Position numbers and translations under genes: made by a program
Source: an uncultured Clostridia bacterium
GTDB taxonomy: Bacteria; Bacillota; Clostridia; Christensenellales; UBA3700
NCBI GenBank assembly: GCA_947038565.1
Contig: CAMQWP010000005.1
Span: 1 to 64,000 of the forward strand
Length of the DNA: 64,000 nt
Direction of reading: 5' to 3'
Shown here: piece after piece, positions 52,329 through 61,660 of the stretch
How the letters are laid out: every line of letters begins with the position of its first letter
Position numbering within the stretch: position 1 is the stretch's first letter
The notes under the pieces: model-generated
Seen by the model: the letters and a program-made list of their open reading frames with translations, nothing else
What the model was told of the DNA's origin: nothing
Databases searched by the model: none

Positions 52329-52984
52329 AAAATATAATAAGTTTTATAACAAAAAATAAATTTGTAGTAATTAGTAGTTGTATTATAATGATAATAGTAC
52401 TATTATTGATACCCGCGCTTACGGTGCAAAATAAGTATCTCGTGGTAGGAGAGTACAAGGATGGTTATATGCAAAATGTCGATGAGCATAACTTCGATGA
52501 TGTATACAATGGTGACTATCCGAATGTACGAGTATTTGAAAAGAAATCGCTAAATAATAAAGAGTTGAAATCTCTTAGTGAAGATCTAATTCCTTCTGTT
52601 TGGGGTAGTTTTAATAGTAGTGGTGATAAAATTATTGTTGTGAAAAGTGATGATATTAATGCATCAAAAATTACGTACGAGCCTTTAAAGATAAATAATT
52701 ATACTGATCAAGTTGTGTATGACTCATTATATCAGTTGGAGTTCCATGCGAGTTTGGAATATTATGAGACATCATCAGTATCTAGTAGTAGTAGTAGCTC
52801 GGTAGGATTTAGAAATAAAAGTAACAACTTACAATTAGTGAATGGGGAATCCGATAGAGATCGAAGTTTTATGAATAAGATTGTTATTAATAAAAGTATT
52901 ATTAGGATAACAATAAATCCATTAATGATGGTAGACGAAGAACTACTTAATGATCAAAGTATAACTTTTGTAAATTTTGACTGA
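52325..52984 (+). CDS. Membrane-anchored extracellular protein of the GntR-ABC cassette
   Basis: 219 residues. One N-terminal membrane helix (FVVISSCIIMIIVLLLIPALTV, about 14-35) is followed by a ~180-residue outward-facing domain. This domain has an unusual Ser run, TSSVSSSSSSSVGF, near 150-163, and no Cys beyond the helix. I do not recognise the family. Overlap by four bases with the permease gene suggests they work together, perhaps as a sensor or accessory subunit; that is inference. Confidence 0.6.
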   Translation: MKNIISFITKNKFVVISSCIIMIIVLLLIPALTVQNKYLVVGEYKDGYMQNVDEHNFDDVYNGDYPNVRVFEKKSLNNKELKSLSEDLIPSVWGSFNSSGDKIIVVKSDDINASKITYEPLKINNYTDQVVYDSLYQLEFHASLEYYETSSVSSSSSSSVGFRNKSNNLQLVNGESDRDRSFMNKIVINKSIIRITINPLMMVDEELLNDQSITFVNFD

Positions 52985-53051
52985 TAGATAATGTATAGTT
53001 GCTAAATAAATTATATCTATATTTTTAGATAATAATATAAAGGAGAATAAC

Positions 53052-53981
53052 ATGCTTAAAGCTGAGAATTTAACTATAAAATTTGGAAAGAAAACTGCAT
53101 TAGATAATGTGAGCTTTGTGCTTTCTAGTCCTGGTATAGTCGGATTAGTTGGTAATAATGGTGCGGGTAAAACTACACTTATAAATACTATCATGGGATA
53201 CTATAAGCCTACATCAGGACGAATGATGTACAATAAATATAATACTTTTAATAATGTAGTAAGTAGTAATAGTATAATCATTATTGATGAGAAGTTAGGT
53301 CATGACTATATGCTTAGTCTGGAAGGCAATGCTAAAAAGATAGCATCAGTTCGCACCGACTTTCAAATCAATAGGTTTTACGAATATATGGAGATATACG
53401 GATTGTCAAAGAAACAATATTATACAAGATTGTCTAAGGGTATGAAAAATCAATTTAATATTTGTATAGGTCTGGCTTTTGATAAGGAAATATATGTACT
53501 TGATGAGCCAGTGTCTGGTCTTGATGAAAGTGCAAGGGATAAATTCTATGCAATGCTTAATCGTGAGTTTTGTAGAAATCCTAAGACATACATTGTATCT
53601 ACACATTTATTTGCAGAGATACAAAATATCACTTCTGATGTTATTATATTACGTGATGGTAAGTGTGTGTATTTTGGTGCGACTGATGATCTTGCGGGTA
53701 GATTTATAACAGTAGGCGGTGCAAGTGCATGCGTGGACGGTTTGTGTAGTGGTAGAAATGTGTATAATCGTGAGAGTATTATGAATATCACAAGCATACT
53801 GATAGATAATAACCTAAGTAGGCTAGAGAAAAAGTACATCGAAGAAAATGCACTTATCGTGATGCCTAGTACTGCAAATGAAAGCTGTAAGGTGCTTTGT
53901 AATAATGATATTGAGATGCCGAAAAAAGCAGAGGAAAAGGAAAACACTGAACGCGACGACATTATGTCGACAGAAGAGTAG
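53052..53981 (+). CDS. ABC transporter ATPase of the GntR cassette
   Basis: 309 residues. Walker A is GNNGAGKTT (about 34-42), Walker B is IYVLDEPVSGLDES (about 150-163), and the switch His is in VSTHLFAEI (about 183). The signature usually written LSGGQ reads LSKGMKNQF here (about 130-138), as in YtrB/CcmA-like ATPases. The last ~80 residues are a divergent acidic extension. It uses the permease encoded upstream. GntR-ABC cassettes of this type respond to envelope-active compounds. ATG follows AAAGGAGAA. Confidence 0.88.
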   Translation: MLKAENLTIKFGKKTALDNVSFVLSSPGIVGLVGNNGAGKTTLINTIMGYYKPTSGRMMYNKYNTFNNVVSSNSIIIIDEKLGHDYMLSLEGNAKKIASVRTDFQINRFYEYMEIYGLSKKQYYTRLSKGMKNQFNICIGLAFDKEIYVLDEPVSGLDESARDKFYAMLNREFCRNPKTYIVSTHLFAEIQNITSDVIILRDGKCVYFGATDDLAGRFITVGGASACVDGLCSGRNVYNRESIMNITSILIDNNLSRLEKKYIEENALIVMPSTANESCKVLCNNDIEMPKKAEEKENTERDDIMSTEE

Positions 53982-54026
53982 ATACCTATAATATTTGCTA
54001 TATGTTACAATATTAATGATAACTAT

Positions 54027-54063
54027 AAAAAACCAACTATGTAATGGTAGTTGGTTTTTTTTT
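54027..54063 (+). terminator. Terminator of the GntR-ABC cassette
   Basis: AAAAAACCAACTA (54027-54039) pairs perfectly with TAGTTGGTTTTTT (54048-54060) and continues into Ts. Confidence 0.92.
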
Positions 54064-54227
54064 CTGTCACAATAAACAAATAAAAATCATAAATTTCACT
54101 TTTGATATTGTATTAAACAAGGTAATGTGTTAAAATTAAATTATATATAATCATTTTTATCTTTACAGTGAATGAGAGTTAAAAGTAATGGTATTGGAAT
54201 GAAATCTAAAGTGCATTGAGAGGGGTT

Positions 54228-55190
54228 ATGAATAACAAGTTTTCGAACATAATGGATATCCATGAAATAGAAGATAGTATGGCAGAGGTAGAAGAGGCTA
54301 AGCTATATGCAATAATTAATAATCTATTTTCTAATCCAGAAGAAGTGATATGCTTCATTAAAAACACGTTGCGTGTGAGTCCGAGCGAATACAATTCATT
54401 TGAGCGTATGGACTTTTCCGATAAAATGATACCGATCAGAACGGAAAGCGAATTTAGGATCAGAAAGCACACAAACACTCAAATACCTTACTTTCACGCG
54501 CATGATTTTTATGAGATAATAGCTGTCATAAAAGGTAGATGTGTTCAGCATATAGGTATGGAGAAGTTAATCGTTATCATGAATAAAGGGGATATATGCA
54601 TACTGCCACCAAGCGTATCGCATATTCTTGAAAAACCATGTAAAAGCGACATTGTCTTGAAGATGCATATTCCTAAAAGTATATTTGATAACGCAAGAGG
54701 AAAAAGCGAGTTTAATGAATACAGAATGTATAATAATATATCAAAACAATCGGAGTATTTTGTGTTGAAATTATTATCCGAGTGCGATGAGGCGCAAGTC
54801 AATTTTGACACATGCATTATTCATTATTTGGCTTTATTGTTAATAGAAATATCTAGGACGAAAGAAGTAAAATTTAATAAAATAATAGCGGATCTAAATA
54901 AATATTTGAGTAAAAATATCAAGAGTGCTATGCTGTCACAGTTTTCAAAGTCAATAGGGTATAGCTCTGTATACGTAGGTAAAGTAATAAAAGAAAATAC
55001 TGGTAAGAGTTTTACTGACTACTTGACTGATATCAAAATGAGTACTGTTGTAGAACAATTGATCAATACAAATAATACTATTGACGATATTGCAAGTAGT
55101 GTAGGCTATGCTGATGCGTCAGGCTTGCATAAGCAATTTTTAATCACCTATGGCATGACTCCTACGGCGTATCGTATTAATTTTAGTTAG
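54228..55190 (+). CDS. AraC-family regulator, second
   Basis: 320 residues. After ~80 helical residues a cupin-like sensor appears (YFHAHDFYEIIAVIKGRCVQHIGMEKLIVIMNKGDICILPPSVSHILEKP, about 88-137). The DNA-binding pair follows: KSAMLSQFSKSIGYSSVYVGKVIKENTGKSFTDYLTDIKMSTVVEQLI (about 232-279) and TIDDIASSVGYADASGLHKQFLITYGMTPTAYR (about 285-317). ATG 54228 follows GAGAGGGG; the ORF-track TTG is weaker. The downstream kinase-MATE pair and the alpha-galactosidase are possible targets. Confidence 0.88.
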   Translation: MNNKFSNIMDIHEIEDSMAEVEEAKLYAIINNLFSNPEEVICFIKNTLRVSPSEYNSFERMDFSDKMIPIRTESEFRIRKHTNTQIPYFHAHDFYEIIAVIKGRCVQHIGMEKLIVIMNKGDICILPPSVSHILEKPCKSDIVLKMHIPKSIFDNARGKSEFNEYRMYNNISKQSEYFVLKLLSECDEAQVNFDTCIIHYLALLLIEISRTKEVKFNKIIADLNKYLSKNIKSAMLSQFSKSIGYSSVYVGKVIKENTGKSFTDYLTDIKMSTVVEQLINTNNTIDDIASSVGYADASGLHKQFLITYGMTPTAYRINFS

Positions 55191-55277
55191 GTTGCTTAAG
55201 GCAATGTAATAGCTGTCTGAATACATTGAATTGCACTGTCTTTTATGTTATTCTATATGCATAAGGAGATATAAATT

Positions 55278-56285
55278 ATGAAAAACACTACGAAATTTAT
55301 CGCGACTGACGCACATATTAAGCTAGCATTTACAAGGTCTGGTATTGGTGATGTTGAGCAAATAAAAGAGTTATCAGGTGGGTGGTTTAATCGAATATAT
55401 TCAGCATGTTCTTGCATTGATGGTAAAAGTTATGTTATAAAATTTGCACCTCAAAAAAACGCACCAGTACTTACTCATGAGCGAAATATCATGAAGTCGG
55501 AAGTGGAGTGTTATAGTTTAGTTGCAAATCAAACTGATATTAAAATACCACAGGTTATATTTTCGGATTTTACTAATACAATTGTGCCGACTGATTATTT
55601 TATAATGGAGTTTGTGGACGGCGTGAGGTTAGATAAGGCAAAATTATCTAAAGCTGATCGAGATAGCGTTGATGATAAAATGGCATGGATACTATCCGAG
55701 TTCCACAAGGTGAAAAGAGATGGATATGGTTATGATAGAGTAGGGCTTAAAAACGATTTTAAATCGGCACTAACACACATGACAAGCATGCTTATAAAAG
55801 ATTGCTCTGCACATAATAAAAGCTGTAGAATAGGCGAGAAGTTATTATCTTATATTGAGATATTTGCTAGTGAACTTGATGACGTGCCTAGCGTATTAGT
55901 AAATTTCGATCTAAATAGCCTTAATGCATTCTATAATAAAAATGAAAAAGGCGAGATAGATATTGCAGTAATCGACCTTGAACGATTCTATTTTGGTGAC
56001 CCTATAGGCGACTTTGTAATACAGAATATTTCAAAGCCTATGAAGGGCAAAAGCATAGTGAGCTTGTATAATAAATATGCTACTGATAAGATTAATTGCG
56101 ATAAGAATGCGGACATAAGGCTTCAGCTATTATGTGCGTACCTAAGTGCTATAATGTATACGGAGAGATTTTCTAGGTTTGTAGGGATAGGTAAATACTT
56201 CAATCCTGTTTACATTATGGGGACTGTAGCGTATAAGTTTTTGCAAATACAGTCGCTATCTAGACTGAAGAAATATGCAAAATGA
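55278..56285 (+). CDS. Phosphotransferase-fold (APH-like) kinase
   Basis: 335 residues with the aminoglycoside/choline kinase fold. The N-lobe has LSGGWFNRIYSACSCIDGKSYVIKFAP (about 28-54), with Lys in VIKF as nucleotide contact. The catalytic loop reads VNFDLNSLNAF (about 213-223): the Asp and Asn of the usual HGDLxxxN are kept, but His is replaced by Asn and Gly by Phe. The metal motif is VIDLERFYFGDPIGDF (about 235-250). The substrate could be an antibiotic, a sugar or another small hydroxyl compound. It overlaps the MATE efflux gene by four bases, suggesting a joint role, perhaps in drug handling; that is inference. Start follows AAGGAG. Confidence 0.8.
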   Translation: MKNTTKFIATDAHIKLAFTRSGIGDVEQIKELSGGWFNRIYSACSCIDGKSYVIKFAPQKNAPVLTHERNIMKSEVECYSLVANQTDIKIPQVIFSDFTNTIVPTDYFIMEFVDGVRLDKAKLSKADRDSVDDKMAWILSEFHKVKRDGYGYDRVGLKNDFKSALTHMTSMLIKDCSAHNKSCRIGEKLLSYIEIFASELDDVPSVLVNFDLNSLNAFYNKNEKGEIDIAVIDLERFYFGDPIGDFVIQNISKPMKGKSIVSLYNKYATDKINCDKNADIRLQLLCAYLSAIMYTERFSRFVGIGKYFNPVYIMGTVAYKFLQIQSLSRLKKYAK

Positions 56286-57640
56286 GTACGTTGAATAGTC
56301 ATGGATCTACAAATACTCGAGATGAGTTGAAATACATTGATCTGGAGAGTAAGAGTATTCCGAAACTTTTGATAAGCTACTCTATAACTACTTTTATGGG
56401 ACTTTTTTTAAGTAGTATTTATTCTATAACGGACGCTTTATTTGTCGGTCACGGTTTAGGCATAGACGCACTAGGTGCAATATCGGCGGTACTCCCGTTC
56501 ACTATTATTCAAGGTGCAATATCCGCCACTATTGGTGGTGGTGCATCTGTCATTATATCAAGGCTGATCGGTGCTAAGGATTATAAAAAATCAGGCGAGA
56601 TTGTAGTTAATAGTACTGTGTTCTTTTGGTTAGTTAGCATAATTATAAGTGTAGTCGGATTGGTGTTTATAGATGAATTAGTGATAGTTCTTGGCGTTGC
56701 GGATAACCTTTATGATTACGCTAGACGATACTTAATCATCATTTTAATAGGCAATGTGTTCTCGACAGGCTTTTCGTCAATTATGCGTGCAGAAGGTAAA
56801 ATGGTGTATTCGCTTTTTCAATGGATTATACCTATAAGTATCAATATATGTCTAGATGCGACGTTTGTTTTCGGTATGGGAATGAGTGTGGAGGGCGTAG
56901 CTTGGGCGACTGTAATATCACAAGTTTTTGGATTTGTAATGTCGGCATTCTATTTTATAAGAATATCTAAGTTTGACTATAAGGGTGCGAGGCTTAGCGT
57001 TAATAATATTTTAAATATTACCAAAAACGGGTTACCCTCACTACTTCAGCAAGCAATCATCAGTGCTACGTTAATAGCACTTAACTGGGTGATGGTGACT
57101 GTCGGCGGAAGTAATATGCAGACAGTGTTCGGTATATTAAATAAATTATTTATGTTAGGAATAGTGCCTGTTGTGGCGATTACGCAAGCACTCCAGCCTA
57201 TTGCGGGGTATAATTATGGCGCGGGTAATGGTAGTAGAGTAAAGGCGGTTTTAAATTGGTCGATATTTATTTCATTGATTATGTCTTTTTTATCGCTAGG
57301 AATATATGAGTGCATTCCAAGTTATTTGATAAGAATATTCACTGATGATTATCTTGTGATAGAAGAGTGTGTTTATGCTCTCAAAATAATTGCTACTTCT
57401 CTGCCGTTATTATTTTTGCCTTCAGTAGTTGGTGCAATTGCACAGTCTATAGGAAAAAAGGTGCTTGCTATATTCATGTTTGCCTCAAATTATATATTTG
57501 TGCCTCCACTAGCTATACTTATATTCAATCTATGCGGTCAGCCGTATATGTGGTATTCGTTCGTCATTGCTGGTGCTATAGCGAGCGTTATGTCTATATC
57601 GCCTCTAATGCATGTATATAAGGCCTTACGAAGGTGCTAG
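56282..57640 (+). CDS. MATE-family multidrug efflux transporter
   Basis: 452 residues with about twelve helices in two similar halves. The opening IPKLLISYSITTFMGLFLSSIYSITDALFVGHGLGIDALGAISAVLPF is the standard MATE N-terminus. Later GTGFSSIMRAEGKM-like FSTGFSSIMRAEGKMVYSLFQWIIPISINICLDATFVFGMGMSVEGVAWATVISQ (about 160-215) and QPIAGYNYGAGNGSRV (about 302-317) are typical. It exports cationic drugs or metabolites using an Na+ or H+ gradient. It overlaps the preceding kinase gene (ATGA), so the two are coupled. Confidence 0.93.
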   Translation: MSTLNSHGSTNTRDELKYIDLESKSIPKLLISYSITTFMGLFLSSIYSITDALFVGHGLGIDALGAISAVLPFTIIQGAISATIGGGASVIISRLIGAKDYKKSGEIVVNSTVFFWLVSIIISVVGLVFIDELVIVLGVADNLYDYARRYLIIILIGNVFSTGFSSIMRAEGKMVYSLFQWIIPISINICLDATFVFGMGMSVEGVAWATVISQVFGFVMSAFYFIRISKFDYKGARLSVNNILNITKNGLPSLLQQAIISATLIALNWVMVTVGGSNMQTVFGILNKLFMLGIVPVVAITQALQPIAGYNYGAGNGSRVKAVLNWSIFISLIMSFLSLGIYECIPSYLIRIFTDDYLVIEECVYALKIIATSLPLLFLPSVVGAIAQSIGKKVLAIFMFASNYIFVPPLAILIFNLCGQPYMWYSFVIAGAIASVMSISPLMHVYKALRRC

Positions 57641-57724
57641 GTGTGCTATATTAGGTGTGGATGCATGCTGTGCAGTTTACAAGAGATAACTTATATTACT
57701 ATTGATTTTATATTAAATACTTTA

Positions 57725-57753
57725 TTGACTTCTGGGCGCATATATGATAGTAT
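57725..57753 (+). promoter_or_regulatory. Possible promoter of the alpha-galactosidase gene
   Basis: TTGACT (57725-57730) and TAGTAT (57748-57753), spacer 17, about 38 bases before ATG 57791. Confidence 0.55.
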
Positions 57754-57790
57754 TAAATATAGTGATTATATAATATTAAGCGAGGGTGTA

Positions 57791-60004
57791 ATGAGAGTAA
57801 TCAAAAATAATAATAATGTAATATTTCATATAAATACACAAAATACAAGTTATGTATTTTGTGCGAATAAAATGAATGATATCCAACAATTGTATTATGG
57901 AAATAAGATAAATTATATGGATAGCTATGAAGCGTTTTTTGAAAAGAGAAATTTGCTTTTAGTGAGTTCGCTTTATAATGACATGGATATGACGTATGCA
58001 TACGAGGATATGTGTTTTGAGATGTCGTGTCCGTACCGTGGTGACGGCAAGGATTCGTCAGTTAAGCTCGGTGGACGTAGTGTTGTGTATGACTTTAAAT
58101 ACGCTGAATACGCCGTAAATGAGCCCTGCATGTCGAGGAATATTGCACATAGTCACGGAAGCGATGAAAGCCTTGTGATTACACTAATAGATAAAACTTC
58201 TAATATAACATTAAAGCTATGGTATTTGGTATATACTGATAGTGATAGTATTGTTAAATATACAGAATTAATCAATGACTCTGATAGAGAAATACTTATA
58301 AATAAATTAGCTAGTAGCCAGCTAGACATGAGAAACAACGATTATAAAATCATAACTTTTAATGGTGCGTGGAGTAGGGAGCGATACAAAAGCGAGCAGT
58401 CTATAAACTATGGTAAGTATGTTTCTGAGAGCAACTCTGGTAACAGCGGTGCGAAACACAATCCTTTTATAATGATAGCGAATGCAAAAGCCGATAATCA
58501 TACTGGTGACTGCTACGCGTCTAATCTAGTGTACTCGGGCAGTTATGCAAACAGTATTGAGTTGTCACAGTACGGCGTGGTTAGGCTGATTTGCGGTATC
58601 AATGAGAGTAATTTTGCTTGGTATCTTGAGCGGGGTGATGTGTTTACGTCACCCGAGTGTGTGCTATCTTTTTCAACTAAAGGATATAATGGAATAAGTA
58701 CAAACATGCACAAATTTACGTGCAACCATGTCATAAATGGTTATTGGGCAAACAAGCAAAAACCAGTCCTTGTTAATAGCTGGGAAGCAATGTATTTTGA
58801 TATTAATGAAGAGAAAATATTGACCTTAGCTGATAGTGCTGTCGATATCGGAGCAGAGTTATTAGTTATAGACGATGGATGGTTTGGTGGTCGAAATGAT
58901 GATACATCATCGCTTGGTGACTGGCGTGAGAGTGAGAGTAAGTTCCCAAAAGGACTTGCGGATTTGTCTGATAAAGTACACGAGAAAGGCTTAATGTTTG
59001 GATTGTGGTTTGAGCCTGAAATGGTAAATGAGGATAGCGATTTATATAGAAATCACCCTGACTGGGTATGGAAAAAAGACGGTATCACTAATATTGTTGG
59101 AAGAGGTCAGTATCTGCTAGATTTGACTAATCCAGAGGTGCAAAAATATCTTGTAGATACATTATCTTCTGCTTTAATCAGATATGATATCGACTATGTT
59201 AAGTGGGATTTTAATAGGGAAATAAGTGATATTAGCTCTAGTCTATATCATGAAAGCGAATTATTACATCGTTATATATTAGCTCTATATACAGTGCAGT
59301 CTAGGCTGATTGAAAAATGTCCTAAAGTGCTTTTTGAGTTTTGTGCTAGCGGAGGTAATCGCTATGATCTAGGCATGATGTGCTATAGTCCAGTCGGCTG
59401 GGTGTCTGATAATACTGATGTGTTGTCTAGAAGTCTGATACAAGAAGGCACGAGTTATGGCTATCCACTAAGTAGTATGAGTAATCACATATGAGCGGTG
59501 CCAAATCATCAAACAACTAGGATTTCAAGGCTAGAAGACAGGTTTAATGTTGCTAGTTTTGGAGTGCTAGGTGTACAGCTTAATCCTGATACGCTAACAG
59601 TAGATGAAAAGCAAAAATTGAAAAGTTTTATAGCAAGTTATAAAAGTGAACGTTGCCTTCTGCAGTATGGAACATTTTATAGGCTTGAAGATGGCTTTAG
59701 TGATAATTATTGGAGTTGGATAACTGTAGATAGTGAGAAAAACATTGCAAAGTTGATCGTGGGGCTAAAGATATTTAAGCCTGTACAGGGTAGTAAGATA
59801 ATTAAGCTAAAAGGCTTAGATGATAATAAGAATTATAGAATAAAATGTGATAGTATCGAGTTTTGCATATATGCAAGCGGAGAGACGTTGCGTAATTATG
59901 GCTTAATGTTACCACAAAATTATCAGGGCAATGAGCGACATAATAATGCAAGGTATATGGTTGATTTTAGTACTATCGTTTTTGATATCAAAGCCAAAGT
60001 ATAG
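57791..60004 (+). pseudogene. GH36 alpha-galactosidase interrupted by one in-frame TGA
   Basis: Together the two ORF-track pieces (57791-59494 and 59498-60004, same frame) make a 738-codon GH36 enzyme of full length. Marks: VIDDGWFGGRNDDTSSLGDW (about 357-376), GLMFGLWFEPEMVN (about 400), nucleophile Asp in YVKWDFNR (about 475), FEFCASGGNRYDLGM and acid Asp in SDNTDVLSR (about 540). The frame is broken only by TGA at 59492-59494, where homologues have the Ser of HVSAVPNHQ; here it is HI-TGA-AVPNHQTTR. One base (TCA to TGA) explains it. Everything after the stop still reads as GH36, so the change is recent, or the site is recoded, or it is a sequencing error. No signal peptide. Start follows GAGGGT; the ORF-track start at 57641 precedes the promoter. 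Confidence 0.85.
59492..59494 (+). other. Premature TGA codon inside the alpha-galactosidase
   Basis: The stop sits in an otherwise intact conserved stretch. TGA ends many other genes in the window (csoR, the first Fe-ADH, the ABC exporter, the glycosidase), so the genetic code is standard and this is not a Trp codon. Confidence 0.9.
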
Positions 60005-60038
60005 ACATTTATAATAAGTCGAATTAATTTATCTGAAT

Positions 60039-60067
60039 CACTATAGCTATTTTGCTGTAGTGTTTTT
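60039..60067 (+). terminator. Terminator after the alpha-galactosidase
   Basis: CACTATAGC (60039-60047) pairs with GCTGTAGTG (60054-60062), one G-U, followed by five T. Confidence 0.8.
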
Positions 60068-60175
60068 GCATTATGTATGAATACAAATATAAATTAACAA
60101 TCGAATACTCAAACAATAATTAAAAAGATAATGTAAATGTTTGTGTATGTAAATATTGCTAATTGATAATATGTA

Positions 60176-60204
60176 TTGACATTTTACATGGCGAAGAGTA
60201 TAAT
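60176..60204 (+). promoter_or_regulatory. Promoter of the GNAT gene
   Basis: TTGACA (60176-60181) and TATAAT (60199-60204), spacer 17. It lies within the ORF-track's N-terminal extension, which shows that the extension is not translated. Confidence 0.8.
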
Positions 60205-60235
60205 TAAGAAAATATATATTATAAAGTGGTGTAGT

Positions 60236-60700
60236 ATGGAAGGAAATAAATTGACAATTAGACGTTTGGAAGTGCACGAATGGAGCACGATAACTCAGCT
60301 AAAAGTGACTGAAAAACAGAAGAATTATATAGAATCATCAGCGGAATGCTTGCATGATGCGGTAACAAATGCTTACAGAATAAAGTGGAATTTTTACGGT
60401 ATTTATCTTGAAAATGTCCTTGTCGGATTTGCAATGCACGGCATTCAAAAGATATTATTCTGGAGTCAAACTTGGCTGGATAGGTTTATGATTGATGAGA
60501 AATATCAGGGTAAAGGGTATGGTAAAATGGCTTTAGAACTTGTAAAAAAGCAACTTCGAGAAGACTACGGACGTACAAAAATATATCTATCTGTACATAA
60601 GGAAAACCATCTCGCGATCAAAATGTATGAAAAATCATTGTTCAAAAAAACTGCATTTAAAGACTCACATGGAGAGGTTGTTATGACCGTGAAACAGTAA
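60236..60700 (+). CDS. GNAT-family N-acetyltransferase
   Basis: 154 residues. Acetyl-CoA binding motif A is LDRFMIDEKYQGKGYGKMALELVKKQL (about 82-108), with the Q-x-x-G-x-G of the pyrophosphate loop. The C-terminus IYLSVHKENHLAIKMYEKSLFKKTA (about 118-142) is the usual motif-B helix. The preceding VGFAMHGIQKILFWSQTWLDRFMI resembles diamine (spermidine/spermine) acetyltransferases of the PaiA/BltD type, so a polyamine substrate is possible but not shown. The upstream 20 codons of the ORF track lie in the promoter. ATG 60236 has only a weak site; TTG 60251, after GGAAGGA, is an alternative start. Confidence 0.82.
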   Translation: MEGNKLTIRRLEVHEWSTITQLKVTEKQKNYIESSAECLHDAVTNAYRIKWNFYGIYLENVLVGFAMHGIQKILFWSQTWLDRFMIDEKYQGKGYGKMALELVKKQLREDYGRTKIYLSVHKENHLAIKMYEKSLFKKTAFKDSHGEVVMTVKQ

Positions 60701-61140
60701 TTAAACATACATAATTTGCTATATTGTATGACGTTTTTTCTATATATATGATTTTGTTGCCTTGATTAGATGTAGGTTTTAGGACGGAAAAATCTCGCGA
60801 TATAATGTAAATTTACTTAGGTATTCAACACGCTTAACAGTTATAATCAGTGGATAAAATAGCATTTATAATGTATATTTCTTGCATAATGTTAGGCTTG
60901 ATTGCAAATATAGTCTCATTTTAGCTCGAAATTTTATAGATTTTATAGCATTTGAGTATGTGTAAATGAACAGGGTGTATAAATGGTGACAATTTTAGTG
61001 AGATTCTTAGGATAATTATGTAGTACTTAATGAGATTATTATTTATTTAGAGCTGTTTTGTTATACTATTATAAATTACTTGCTATTGATGGAAAATTAA
61101 TGTATAATATAGGCTCAATATAATACGTGTACACATACGC
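60701..61140. other. Non-coding stretch before the polysaccharide locus
   Basis: About 440 AT-rich bases with stops in every frame. The only element I can support is a likely promoter, TTGCTA (61080-61085) and TATAAT (61103-61108), spacer 17, pointing to the polysaccharide genes. That would give them a leader of some 550 bases, typical for such loci. Confidence 0.5.
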
Positions 61141-61315
61141 ATTATTAAAGTATAGAGTTAATGATTGTGCGTCCTGGTATTGCTGGTTGGGCACAATGTT
61201 AGGTATCTATAAGACATATTTAAGCAATTGATAATGCTAATATAAGACTAGAAAATATAATTTAAACTATTAGCCTATATGAAATTAAACATTTTGCTAG
61301 CCGATAGAGTATGTT
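61141..61315 (+). pseudogene. Decayed fragment of a bacterial sugar transferase
   Basis: 61155-61195 reads 'agagttaatgattgtgcgtcctggtattgctggttgggcacaatg'-like sequence, matching the intact gene at 62045-62095 ('ggtgctaatgatgtgcgtccaggtcttactggctgggcacag'). It encodes the family hallmark R-P-G-I-A-G-W-A-Q. Beyond it 'aagcaattgataatgctaa' and 'tatgaaattaaacatttt' align with the later A-I-E-V-K and D-L-K-C-F-F codons. The frame is broken. It is a remnant of a second, related gene, or of the same gene after duplication. Only ~60 codons are visible. Confidence 0.65.
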
Positions 61316-61645
61316 TTTATTATATACTTAAGTGTAAATATTGAGGACATTATATAAATACCAGAGAGAAGATTGAGGGGATTTACTTGCTTAATTATTT
61401 AATTAGGTGTATAATATAGTTTAACAATAATTTAGACAATGCGTTTGAGTTGTGATAGTGAAATGTATAAGTTAATCGGCAGACCTTATGCTACGCATTA
61501 TCTATTGGAAGTGCTGAGATACATTTAGAGTTGATCTTGGTGTAGGTAGGGGCGATATTGTTTTTTTTGATCTAAATTCGCATTTTAGCGATAGTGGCAA
61601 TGCTATTGATTATAATGCGTGTGTGTTTGTGATATTACTAGTTAT
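61316..61645. other. Non-coding stretch between the relic and the sugar transferase
   Basis: No open frame of note. It may be the rest of the leader of the polysaccharide operon, or further decayed coding sequence that I cannot align by eye. Confidence 0.4.
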
Positions 61646-61660
61646 GGAGGAATTGTTTGA

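Noticed and set aside
59492-59494. TGA read as tryptophan or selenocysteine
   Set aside because: TGA ends many genes here, TGG codes Trp normally, the position is Ser in homologues, and no SECIS-like hairpin is evident.
60176-60235. N-terminal extension of the GNAT protein
   Set aside because: The bases contain a consensus promoter (TTGACA-17-TATAAT), so they cannot be in the mRNA.
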